From Azolla pinnata (Eukaryota; Streptophyta; Polypodiopsida; Salviniales; Salviniaceae), in NCBI GenBank assembly GCA_037176905.1, contig JBBBWG010007713.1:1-24892 (forward strand): DNA of 24,892 bases. Reading direction: 5' to 3'. The translations under genes and the position numbers were made by a program. The notes under the pieces were generated by a model. That model ran no database searches. It was given only the letters and a program-made list of their open reading frames with translations, and was not told where the DNA came from. This document shows, one piece after another, positions 10,053 to 19,600 of the stretch. Positions within the stretch are counted from its first letter, which is position 1. Each line of letters starts with the position of its first letter.

Positions 10053-10650
10053 GTCAGAATGGGGATAGGGATGCGGGGTCCAGCTGCCGATGATGATGAT
10101 GATGATAATCAACAAAATATTTCTTCTGTTTCTCGCGCACTTTCTTGTGCACAATGCAATCTTTCTTCTTCTGTTTTTCGCGATCAGATCATACACAATC
10201 TGATGACGACAACGATAATCACAATGCGATGGGATCGTGAAGAGTCTCCTCTCGCTACGATTCAGCAGGTCCCGACCAGTTGCCGCCGCAGATACCAGAA
10301 ATGGATCGGTCAAATTACTGCTACTCCTCAGCAGTAAAAAAAAAAAAAGAAGAAGAAAAGAAGACGGAAACCGAAGACAAACTGAAGGAAGAGAAAGGAA
10401 AGGAATAAAAGAACGGTGTGGCGGAGTTCAGAACAAAGCCTTTTCTGTTTTTTCTTCTGTTTTTAACTGTCTGAGGGGCCAGCTAGCGATTTCTTACCTT
10501 ACTGGCAAGCGAATCGGGTTCGTACCCCCCTCCCCAACCATGGCATGGGAAACATGGAGATCAGCACAGAGCACAGTTTACTGGCGAGAGGGACAAAGAG
10601 GACGACGAATCTTCCTGAACAAGCACAGCAGGTCTGTCGCCCAATCGAAG
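10053..10650. other. Intergenic stretch; no gene supported
   Basis: Contains a short GATGATGATGAT run near 10088, two similar strings TTTCTTCTGTTT(C/T)TCGCG (about 10120 and 10163), an A/AAG-rich run near 10337-10370 and CTGTTTTTTC-type sequence. Open frames exist on both strands but lack domain features. Confidence 0.55.
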
Positions 10651-10656
10651 ATTGGA

Positions 10657-10693
<37 letters not shown>

Positions 10694-10826
10694 GTGATGA
10701 TGATGGTGATGATGATGATGACAATAACACTGGCAACGATGATGATAGATGATGATGATGATGATAGCACTGGCAACGATGATGATAACTGTGATGATGA
10801 TGATGATGGTGATAGTGATGATTGTG
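10657..10826. repeat. GAT/GATGGT microsatellite with an internal duplicated block
   Basis: A long run of GAT triplets with occasional GGT and ACT changes. The block CACTGGCAACGATGATGAT occurs twice (about 10727-10747 and 10768-10788). Translation gives Asp runs on one strand frame and Met or Ile/Ser runs in others, which is typical of repeat-driven false frames. Confidence 0.9.
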
Positions 10827-11001
10827 GTGGGCTAGTGGAGTGCAATCATCATTGTGCCCATTTTGAATTGTTTACTGCCACATGGAAAAGCCGCATTTGC
10901 GCATCGATGCCGAATCATTGGCCCAACAACCCACAACTGCATCATCTATCTGCTGCTTCTGAAAAGGATCATCCAGATAGTCAAACAAGATGTGCCCAAT
11001 T

Positions 11002-11333
11002 GAGATTGAGAAGCATATATAACATGCATATCAATCAGTAGATGCCATGGAGATTGAGAAGTATATATAACATGCATATCAATCAGTAGATGCCATGGAG
11101 ATTGAGAAGTATAACATGCATATCAATCAGTAGATGCCATTGAGANNNNNNNNNNNNNNNNNNNNNNNNNNNNNNNNNNNNNNNNNNNNNNNNNNNNNNN
11201 NNNNNNNNNNNNNNNNNNNNNNNNNNNNNNNNNNNNNNNNNNNNNTTGAGAAGTATAACATGCATATCAATCAGTAGATGCCATTGAGATTGACAAGATT
11301 AACATACATATATCAATCAGTAGATGCCCATGG
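11002..11333. repeat. Minisatellite of about 48 bp interrupted by an assembly gap
   Basis: Units start GAGATTGAGAAG and end TAGATGCCAT(G/T). Copies lie at 11002-11049, 11050-11097 (both 48 bp) and 11098-11141 (44 bp, lacking one TATA step). A partial copy runs into the Ns, a partial copy (11246-11285) follows them, and a more divergent copy covers 11286-11333. All copies have the same orientation. Confidence 0.93.
11146..11245. other. Assembly gap of exactly 100 N
   Basis: One hundred consecutive N bases sit inside the minisatellite. A round 100 is the usual placeholder for a gap of unknown size, so the true array length is unknown. Any reading frame crossing it is meaningless. Confidence 0.97.
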
Positions 11334-11710
11334 CCCTGATTTGTGGCACAAAATGAGTTCTGGGTGTGGCTCACAACAACTCTTCAAATTTCTGTTTTTT
11401 GAAAAACAATTTTTTTTTTCTCTTCATAAACCTTGATCCCTTTTTTGCACTTCAGAACAGTTCTGGAATCCATGCATACATCAGTTCCAATATATGTTAT
11501 GCCTTCCTGATTAAGGCCACAGATTTTGTTATATGCTTTTCTCCATGGATTTCCACTCTTTTCAATCATACCACACCCCAATTTGGCTTGCACTATTTTC
11601 ATCGTTTGATCGAATAACAATATACTCTGCAAAGTTGCACCATCATCCATTTCTTCTTTTCCCCAAAGCCATGCATCAAATGATAGGAAGAAAGAAAATT
11701 AACAACAGAA

Positions 11711-11851
11711 GCTGTTGATTAGGAGGCCAACTAAAGGAACTAGCTGCTGATTAGGAGACTAATACCTTTTGCCTTAATCAAATAAAGGTATTATGAATTT
11801 GTGATCTCTTCAGCCAAATAAAGGGATTATGAATTTGTGATCTCTTCAGCC
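11711..11851. repeat. Two small tandem duplications
   Basis: The 36-bp units at 11780-11815 and 11816-11851 differ at one base (AAGGTATTATG against AAGGGATTATG). Just upstream, GCTG(T/C)TGATTAGGAG occurs twice about 31 bp apart (about 11711 and 11742). They lie in intergenic sequence without a gene. Confidence 0.88.
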
Positions 11852-12958
11852 AAATACATTCCATTCGATCCTCTTGTTAAAGATGCAAGAGAATCAGTCT
11901 ATCATACAGAATCTAACCCGGCTGTATGTCCCAGGTCAAGAGGAATTCTTCACAGACAAAGAAGATTCCTCTACTTCCTTTCCCATGATCTTCCTTTTTG
12001 GTTTAAACAGCAGCATGAAGAATATATATATGCATACACACACAATGCAGCCATGGGTAGATCTGAATCTGCAATCACGGAAGCCATGGGATTTAGGGTG
12101 TGAAGACTACAGATGTACAAGAATCATGATGGCCACTCTTATACGGAGGGTCCAAAATTTATGTCGGTTCTCGAGATCGACCTGGTTAAAACCCTTTCTG
12201 ATTCTTTCCTGGAAAATAAAACCCAAAACAAAATGATGGCATACCGTCAACGTAATTAGTTGAGACAATGAGCTATATATAAATATAAAGGTCATATTGG
12301 TAATGCAAAGGTCAAGTAGATGCAAATCAAAAGAATCTGTGTTTGCACCGATCGAGAACTACAAGAGAAGGGAAGAAAAAAATCAAACATATTCGGGTGG
12401 TTAGAGCACAAAAGTTACAAGATGCATATGCATATGCACATAAACGCTTTGAATTCTCGAAACAAAGAAGCAAAAAATTAAAACACAATAACTATGTACC
12501 ATGGCTATGTAAGAAACCAAGCCAAGTAGGACTGAGCAAGCATTAGGTGATAGGAAAAGTCATTTTGGATAACACTAAATCGTTTCTAGTCACCTATTCA
12601 GCAAGCGTTCTTGTTTTGTAAGTAAAATCATAAAGCAAAGAAAGAGCGCTCGGAAGTGTTGTTATTCAGCCTTTTGCTATCTGCAGTCCACACATGCAGC
12701 ATTGAGGATCAGTCTTGCATTGCAAACACTGCTGATGAATTCTGAAAAAGACTTCTCAATCTATATGCATAATACATTATACCTACAGATATATATTCAT
12801 GGGATAAGAACTTTAATATATTCAGAATTCTTTGGTGAAAAGAGCACTTACAGGGAATAGAATGCTGCTTCAGAACCATTCCGAGAAAAGTTCTGAAATC
12901 TCCTCATGAAAAATGGCGCTGCTGAGCTGGTAATGACATGGTAGACATCTGTCCTCCT
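11852..12958. other. Intergenic stretch; no gene supported
   Basis: AT-rich sequence with short frames on both strands and no recognisable domain. No transposon ends or RNA gene were seen. Confidence 0.5.
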
Positions 12959-13330
12959 CTATCTATCTATCTCTTGTATACGTATTACATGTGCAGATTC
13001 ATGAATGTCGCCATCCAGTCCACACATAATAGCCCTAAATGAAAGAAATAAGCTAAACAGGTTAGCAGTATGGCTATAATGTTTTAGATTTCCTACAAAA
13101 ACCACTAAGATTTTGCAGAGAAATTCGGAGCTTACATTTGAGAAAGTAACCACTTCTCCTTCACAAAAAGGTCCACCATACGAATGAGGCATGCATAGGC
13201 ACATTGAATGACACATCTTCATGGCTTCAAAAACTTGACTGCCATATAATGTGAGCCATCATGTTCTTGGAAGGAAGACGAAAAGAAGGATCTATGAATA
13301 CAGATTACCTTTCCACCGGTTTAGGAGCAT
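12959..13330 (-). other. Possible spliced 3' untranslated region of the PPR gene
   Basis: Read on the - strand, the sequence after the PPR stop contains donor-like sites (GGAAAG|GTAATC near 13310; CTCAAAT|GTAAGC near 13133) and acceptor-like sites with pyrimidine tracts (TTTTTGTAG near 13097; TTTCTTTCATTTAG near 13034). An 87-codon frame at 13222-12959 has no known domain. I infer that the transcript may continue here with introns in its 3' untranslated region; an unrelated small gene is the alternative. The evidence is weak. Confidence 0.25.
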
Positions 13331-13373
13331 TCTAGTATTCTCTTGAATGGTTCGGACTCTTCGAGAATATCCT

Positions 13374-15377
13374 TCATGTGGCTAGATAAATGTGTTCCCT
13401 TGTATTAAGCAACCCCGATAAAGCTATCATGGCCTTATGCAACTGGCCACGGCTCAACCAAGTATGAAGGATTCTCATACCACCTGAGATTGGAGCAAAG
13501 AATTTGTGCACCATCATATTCTCAAGAAGCTTTATCGCAAGGGAAAAGGCGCCACACTGACAGAGGTAATGAAATGCTTCTATGAATGATGCGATCTGTT
13601 GTGGGGGAGCTGTATCCATAGACGTGTAAAGAAGAGTAACAGAAGTTGCAACGTCGTTTTCTTTGAAAACCCAATCCTTTAACAAAGGTATAGGAATCTT
13701 TTCATCTACCATCATGTCCTCCAAAACCTTATTTGCCATGTAAAATTTGCCTCGTTCACAATACGCAAGTATCATGTCATGAAAGAGCTTTGTGTTAGGA
13801 TAGAAACCTGCCCTCATCATTTCCCTGATAACCTTGTAAGCATCATCTAGTTTATCCCTTCTATAGGCGGTTCCTATAATCATTTTATAAAGAATGATAT
13901 CAGGGGCTATCTTGCTGTGAGGAAGTCCGTTGAACCATTCAATAGCTTCCTGAAAGTATCCCCCTTTACACATTCCATCAATCACTGCCTTGACAACTGT
14001 AAGATCCAGAGTGCTGGATGAGTATTTGATATATTCTATCAACACCTCATACGCTTTCGCAAATTTACCTGATTTCAAGAGACCATTTATCAGAGCTCGG
14101 TACGTTACCACATCCGGGATACATCGATTGGGTACCATGTCACCTAACGTTATGTGTGCCAAGTCAGCCTTACTGGTCTTGGACAGACAATCTAGCAGCA
14201 TCGTATATACAACAGTGTTGAGAGGGATTTCTCTCTCCAAGATCTCTGTCATGAGTTCGAAACCCATTTCTAGCTTATCTGCCTTATAGAATCCATCAAC
14301 GAGAACACCATAAGTGATAATATCAGGAACACATTTTCTCTTTTTCATCTCAAGAAATGTATTCCAGGCTTCGTCGGTTTCATGGATCTTCATGTATCCA
14401 TTCATGAGAATCGTATAGGTATGGACATTTGGAAAACAACCAACCTCTTCCATTAAGTGAAGAATCATACAAGCGTCGACCATTCTACCAACCATACACA
14501 TTCCATTGATCAAAATGTTGTAAGTAATCACAGTTGGAATGCAACCGTTCCCCAACATATTGCTCATTAGACTACAAGCTTCATCTACTTTGCCTTCGTC
14601 ACAAAGGCCTTCCATCAATGTGTTATAGGAGACCACTGATGGAAAATATCCACTAATAATCATCTCCCTAAACATCAACAATGCGTCAGTCATCCTCTTT
14701 GCTTTCGAGAGTCCATCAATCAGAGTGTTATAAGTGTATATATCCGGGGTAGGACCAGCTTCAAACATTTGTCTATAGAGTTCTTTCACACGAATCCAGG
14801 CCCCTTTCTTGACATATGCATTTAGGAGTGAATTATAGGTTAAAGTATCAGGAATACACCGAAAAGTTCGCATTTTTGTAAAAGTAGACCAGGCTTGGCG
14901 AGTTAATCCTGCTTTCCCATAGCTAGAGATCACTATATTAAATGTGGTGGTATTCAATTTGCACTTATCTGATCGCATTGCCACCAAAAGCTTCTCTAAG
15001 CATTGGAACTCTTCAGCATTACCCACAAGTTGAAGTATAGAATGGTAAGTAACAGAGTTATGTCTAAAACCTACCTGTTTCCCAGCCCAGATGAAGAACC
15101 CAACTGAAGTATGTACATCCTTGATCTGTTTTAGAGCTTCCTGGACATGGGCTGTCGTCAGTTTCCCGACCGTCGCATTCCGGAGCGTTCCTTCCACATC
15201 GGCACCACAACGGTGACCCTTCAACACACTGCAAATGGATTGTATTTCTTCATGTAAGCTCGGTTTCCTGAGGCTCTCGGGCGCAGGCTTGGCCTTGGCG
15301 ATGGTGGGTTTGCGCTTGAGATCTCTTGTACCATAGCATCTAAGGTGTTTGGATTTGGGGAGGATTGATGCTGCCAT
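13374..15377 (-). CDS. P-class pentatricopeptide repeat (PPR) protein
   Basis: PPR proteins bind single-stranded organelle RNA and act in its processing, stability or translation. The frame is free of introns, as is usual in this family. The preferred start gives 667 aa beginning MAASILPKSKHLRCYG, a basic stretch poor in acidic residues that suits a mitochondrial or plastid transit peptide. An in-frame ATG at 15512 would add 45 residues that look like translated leader. Thirteen consecutive repeats cover residues 106-561. Twelve are 35 residues and the tenth is 36. Typical strings are PDIYTYNTLIDGLSKA and PSVVSYNTLMEGLC. The last ~105 residues look like worn PPR helices. There is no E, DYW or SMR domain, so this is P class. 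Ortholog and RNA target are unknown. Confidence 0.93.
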   Translation of the reverse strand: MAASILPKSKHLRCYGTRDLKRKPTIAKAKPAPESLRKPSLHEEIQSICSVLKGHRCGADVEGTLRNATVGKLTTAHVQEALKQIKDVHTSVGFFIWAGKQVGFRHNSVTYHSILQLVGNAEEFQCLEKLLVAMRSDKCKLNTTTFNIVISSYGKAGLTRQAWSTFTKMRTFRCIPDTLTYNSLLNAYVKKGAWIRVKELYRQMFEAGPTPDIYTYNTLIDGLSKAKRMTDALLMFREMIISGYFPSVVSYNTLMEGLCDEGKVDEACSLMSNMLGNGCIPTVITYNILINGMCMVGRMVDACMILHLMEEVGCFPNVHTYTILMNGYMKIHETDEAWNTFLEMKKRKCVPDIITYGVLVDGFYKADKLEMGFELMTEILEREIPLNTVVYTMLLDCLSKTSKADLAHITLGDMVPNRCIPDVVTYRALINGLLKSGKFAKAYEVLIEYIKYSSSTLDLTVVKAVIDGMCKGGYFQEAIEWFNGLPHSKIAPDIILYKMIIGTAYRRDKLDDAYKVIREMMRAGFYPNTKLFHDMILAYCERGKFYMANKVLEDMMVDEKIPIPLLKDWVFKENDVATSVTLLYTSMDTAPPQQIASFIEAFHYLCQCGAFSLAIKLLENMMVHKFFAPISGGMRILHTWLSRGQLHKAMIALSGLLNTREHIYLAT

Positions 15378-15797
15378 GCCCTGCCTTGGCCCCCCTCCCT
15401 CTACCGCCCTTCTTCCTTCCAGCTGAAGGAGAAGAATGGAGCAGCTGAAGAAGCTTGCATCAATGCAGATTACATGGTGAGACTGAGGCCGGGCGAGACG
15501 CAAGCACAGCACGCAGAGGGCTCAGAAAACTGCCCAAAACCCTAAGCCATGGCGGATTGAAACAGTCACAGAGAAGAAGAAATCAAAGGGGGGAAGAAAC
15601 CCCAAGATTTCCTTATTTTCCAAAAGTGCCCATGAGCAAGGAAAGCTTGGAGAGGCCATGGCAATCAGGAAAGATCAAAGATCAAAGATCAAGGATCAAA
15701 GATCAAAATGGAGCTGATCCCAGAAGTCTATAGATGGTGAAGAAAGTGCAAGGATGATTCGGTACGAAAGGTGAGGACGATTCGGTTGCATAATCGT
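15378..15797. other. PPR 5' leader and upstream sequence
   Basis: Holds the probable 5' untranslated region and core promoter of the - strand PPR gene. A small tandem repeat of GATCAAA/GATCAAG units (about five copies) lies at about 15673-15707. No other gene is supported. Confidence 0.5.
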
Positions 15798-16029
15798 GGA
15801 TTCGAAGTGAAGGCGAAGCAAAATTTCTTTTTTGCTTCAGAGTGAAAGAAGCTTTTCTGGAATTATTGATGATGTCGTGGATTCGACATGAGGAGCAGCA
15901 GAATTTCTTTCGCTTCAAAGTGAAAGAAGTTTTTTTCGGAATGAAGCTATTGCGGATTCGAAATGAAGAAGAGCAGCAGAATTTCTTCTGCTTCAAGTGA
16001 AAGAAGTTGTTTTGGAATGAAGCTATCGG
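15798..16029. repeat. Three tandem copies of a ~77-bp unit upstream of the PPR gene
   Basis: Units begin GGATTCGA at 15798, 15879 and 15953 and share AGCA(G)AATTTCTT, GCTTCA, AGTGAAAGAAG and GGAATGAAGCTAT-like blocks. Lengths are about 81, 74 and 77 bp, and the second and third are most alike. On the - strand an open frame crosses all three (about 15996-15703) and repeats a 26-residue unit with KFCCSS and FTLK. The repeat explains the frame, so no gene is called. Confidence 0.85.
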
Positions 16030-16631
16030 CAGCAGGAATCGAGGGGCGAGTTTTTAACACGGATCATTTGTTTGGTAATGCCATTGATTCGATCAGATGG
16101 AAAGCAAGGAATCATGGCATTTTAGGGTTTAAAGGCTTGGTCTTTTCTGGGCTGGTGTTTAGGGGCTTGGTCCTTCTAGCCTCAACAATGCATGTGTGAT
16201 TAGATATATATTCACCTTCGATACACATTCTCGATTCAATTCTCCAACAATATCCTCGCAAGAAATGCAACTATCTCTGAGAAGCAACTTTGTTATAGTT
16301 TTTGAGCTGGACTTTTTTTTTTTGGACATCTTTGGCTTTTGTCGATGCGGAACCAAGAAACTTGCCTCAACAAAATTAAAATCATTTGCTTCATGATTCA
16401 ATGATATATGATAATAATAATAATATCATAGCCACCATTCGCGGTGTGTTTTTTGATACAAAACTTTCTCCGGCGCTGTTGCACCGATTCTAGCTCATTC
16501 CATAGATGCATGTAAAAATGTATGTTTGAAAAAATACAACATCTTGTGTACAAAAAATGTGTGATGAGGTATTCACAAGAGGGTATATCTATACATTATA
16601 GCAAGGAAAAGAAATGGCATTCCTCCTGATA
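16030..16631. other. Intergenic stretch downstream of SERAC1; no gene seen
   Basis: Contains GGCTTGGTC-type short repeats (about 16133-16172), a T-run and an AATAAT run (about 16410-16427). The part next to 16632 is expected to be the 3' untranslated region of the - strand SERAC1-like gene. No frame has domain support. Confidence 0.5.
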
Positions 16632-19600
16632 CTACCTAGATGCCTTGTTTTCCTTCAAAGACTGCAAGATTTCTTGCAAGAACTCCAGGGTCTGAGTATA
16701 CGCGGCGTCATCCTTGTTAAGAGGCTTACAGGAATTCACATGATCGCTACCATCAAGAACCTGCAAGCCCGAGTTAACAGAACGATCAATCGTTGAATTC
16801 ACATGGCCACCAACACTTTGTCCTCGATGTAAAATGCAATCAGATTTGTTTTCCACACATGTAACTGACCACAAGCTTGCCGAATCCCGGGTATGCTGAC
16901 TCGATCGGCACAACCTCCATGCGTAAGGCCCATCCTCCATACCCTTCCACTAGTGTTGTGACCTTTGTCTGCAAGAACATGAATAAGTTGCATGAATATA
17001 CATCATCATGCATGTACTTGAACATGTACATATAGATATAGATACACTTCTACCCGGTGTTAGGGATTGAGTGCACAAACCTCGCTGAAGCTGAGAACTT
17101 TGAGACCACTTTTGCTCAGAGTATGAAAGAACAGATTAAGCTCATTTAGCCGTGCAGAACCGCTTCTAAGCTCGCTCGCCTGCAACATATTTGCATCGGA
17201 TTTCCCACTCAATTTTATGCGATTGAAAGTTTGCAACTTGCTACAGATAACCTCCCACTTACTGAAGGTGACGGTCGTATGACCAACCCAAACCTCCATG
17301 GCATATCAGCAAGCTTGCTACCAAAATGGGGACAACTATAGAACACCTGCAAGAATAGTGAAAAGATAAATAGTGCTACATTGGCATCTAGAGGAAAACA
17401 AAGGGAGAATCTTGATAGATATACATACAACACCAGCAGTCTGTTTCAAGAACTTCGAGCATGATTTATCTTTTGCAGCTTGCCTCAGCATCTGTTTCAC
17501 AACCAAGCCTCCCATGCTAGCATGTCCACACACACATTATGTCACTTAGATCATCTGTCTGCTCATGCAAGATACATTGCATACCAACGATTTCTTAATC
17601 ATCACACCTGTGAGTTATAAACACCACAGGTCGTTCTCCAACTCCAGCTGCCAGAAGCTTGTCAAGAAGAATCTCACTCACTTCCTACAAAACAGTTTAG
17701 CTATATCTTCAGATTGCATGTAGAATTAAAAGCAGAAATTTTGAGCCCAAGTGTGAAGGTTCCCTCACTCTCTCCATTCCCTCCCTCTCATCTGTCTGAA
17801 GGGCATGTTTATCATGTCTTCAAGTTATGTCGCAAATATAGTAGTTACAAACCTGGAGGCTTAGTTATGTTGTAGGACGATACTGCAGGATGAAGGGATT
17901 GACTACCAAACAACTTTTTCAACTCATCTACATCTTTGTGTCAACATTCAATTCTTTGTTCAGTTATCAGTTAACTGCGTTTCAATCTCTTGTGTAATGA
18001 TCCATATCAATTCAAAGTAACGAACAATGAGGAAACTTCCACTCTCACATGATATGATGTTCTCATGTAATATAATATTCTAGGAAAGTATCAACAAACA
18101 TCTCCATGCAAAGAGAAAGTCAAATGTCCGACACCCAAACACAAGCTTAAATTCCAACCCCTTGAAATTATCACGACAACCAATAGTATGGTTTGCTCAA
18201 TAATCATACTTTAGCCCACTTAAGCTTTCCAGTGATCTCCCTCTTCCCCCTATTTCCAATCTCCAATAATCATTCATTCCTTGGCAGTCTCTCGACCTGA
18301 TTTATATCCATGAGCATTTTCAAATACATGTCTTCTTCAGGCTCTTGCTCTTCCTTTAGTAACCTGGTTAAAGCAAAGGATGAATATCATCCTCTTGGCA
18401 GATTTTTTAATCTCTTTCAAGAGCAGCCATGTAGGACACCATTCGAGAGCTTCGGAAAGTCATCTTCATCTAAAGCTAACCCATCTTCATTTTCACCTTC
18501 TACAAGATGTTGTGACCTGATCAATACTCATAACCGCCTAAGATCTAAGGTAATCAGTTGCATATTGCTCCTACAAGGATGCACTCATTCTATGAAATAT
18601 GCAAACATCGAGGACAAAGTGGGAATCATCACAGATTGAAAACCAACGAAGGAAGCATTCTATGAAATCAGAAGTTAGATGAGAAAGGAGTTCCACTTTT
18701 GTCAGCCTTTCTAACAGTTTCCATGCTGATTGAAATCCATTTTATTTAATTCTTATGTCCAAACTTGAAGCTAAACACCTCGTGCCATTTCACCGAACTC
18801 TTTGAAACCTCACCTCTCCCGTTTTCTCAACAAGCAGATGAATTTAGATTTTCACCTCAAAGATGCATGGGGAATGCATGGAGAGCCATCATATTGTTGG
18901 GCATCAGAATGAAGTAAGTACCAAACTGTTATACCTTCTAAAAAGAGCAGGTCCAAAACATGTGTCCAAAAGTTTTAAAACATTAGACACACACATTGAT
19001 TTGGCAGGCCAGAAATTCTAGTTTCTACAACAGACTCTCATTATCCATCTCATATGATTGGTTAGACAAGCCTACATTTACATGCTTTTTTCTTCAGAGT
19101 ATACAGGTCAGCCTCTCAACCAGCCTCTCAACCCTCATATTCTGTTAATTTTGCCACCATATTTAATAGGCATCTTCGATCAACTTATTGTAAGGTTTTT
19201 ATGTATAAAGATTTTTATTACCATTTTCTACTGGCTTCGACCCCCTCTTATAGTTATAGGTCTATGACAAGCTTCATGCCACCAAACATATGATTGCAGG
19301 AAGAAAACACTGGAGACATAAATAGTACAGACATACATATGCGCATGACAAATTCCATTTCAGTCTTCATGCCAAGCATAAGAATTCAAGATGTGACAAT
19401 CTGGTGAAAACTAACAAGCTAAAAGCGAACAAACATAATAAAGCTTTCATGATGCAACAACGTCCTTACTTGTAAAGGTAATGTTGCACCAGACCATTCA
19501 GAAAGGTTTGTCTGCAGGACAGCAAACAGATATGCATTAGTATCGATGTGAAATAAAAACCTAACTTCAAAATAGAGACCATCGGTTGATGTATGAAATG

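Noticed and set aside
10237-10845. Asp-, Ile- and Met-run frames over the GAT array
   Set aside because: Microsatellite translations in several frames; no conserved part.
11083-11265. Open frame running through the N gap
   Set aside because: Most of its codons are unknown bases, and the rest is the minisatellite.
13990-14289. + strand frame inside the PPR gene
   Set aside because: Antisense shadow of the PPR frame without domain features.
18310-18639. 109-codon + strand frame in the large SERAC1-like intron
   Set aside because: No recognisable domain and ordinary intron composition; could be a small unknown gene, but nothing supports it.
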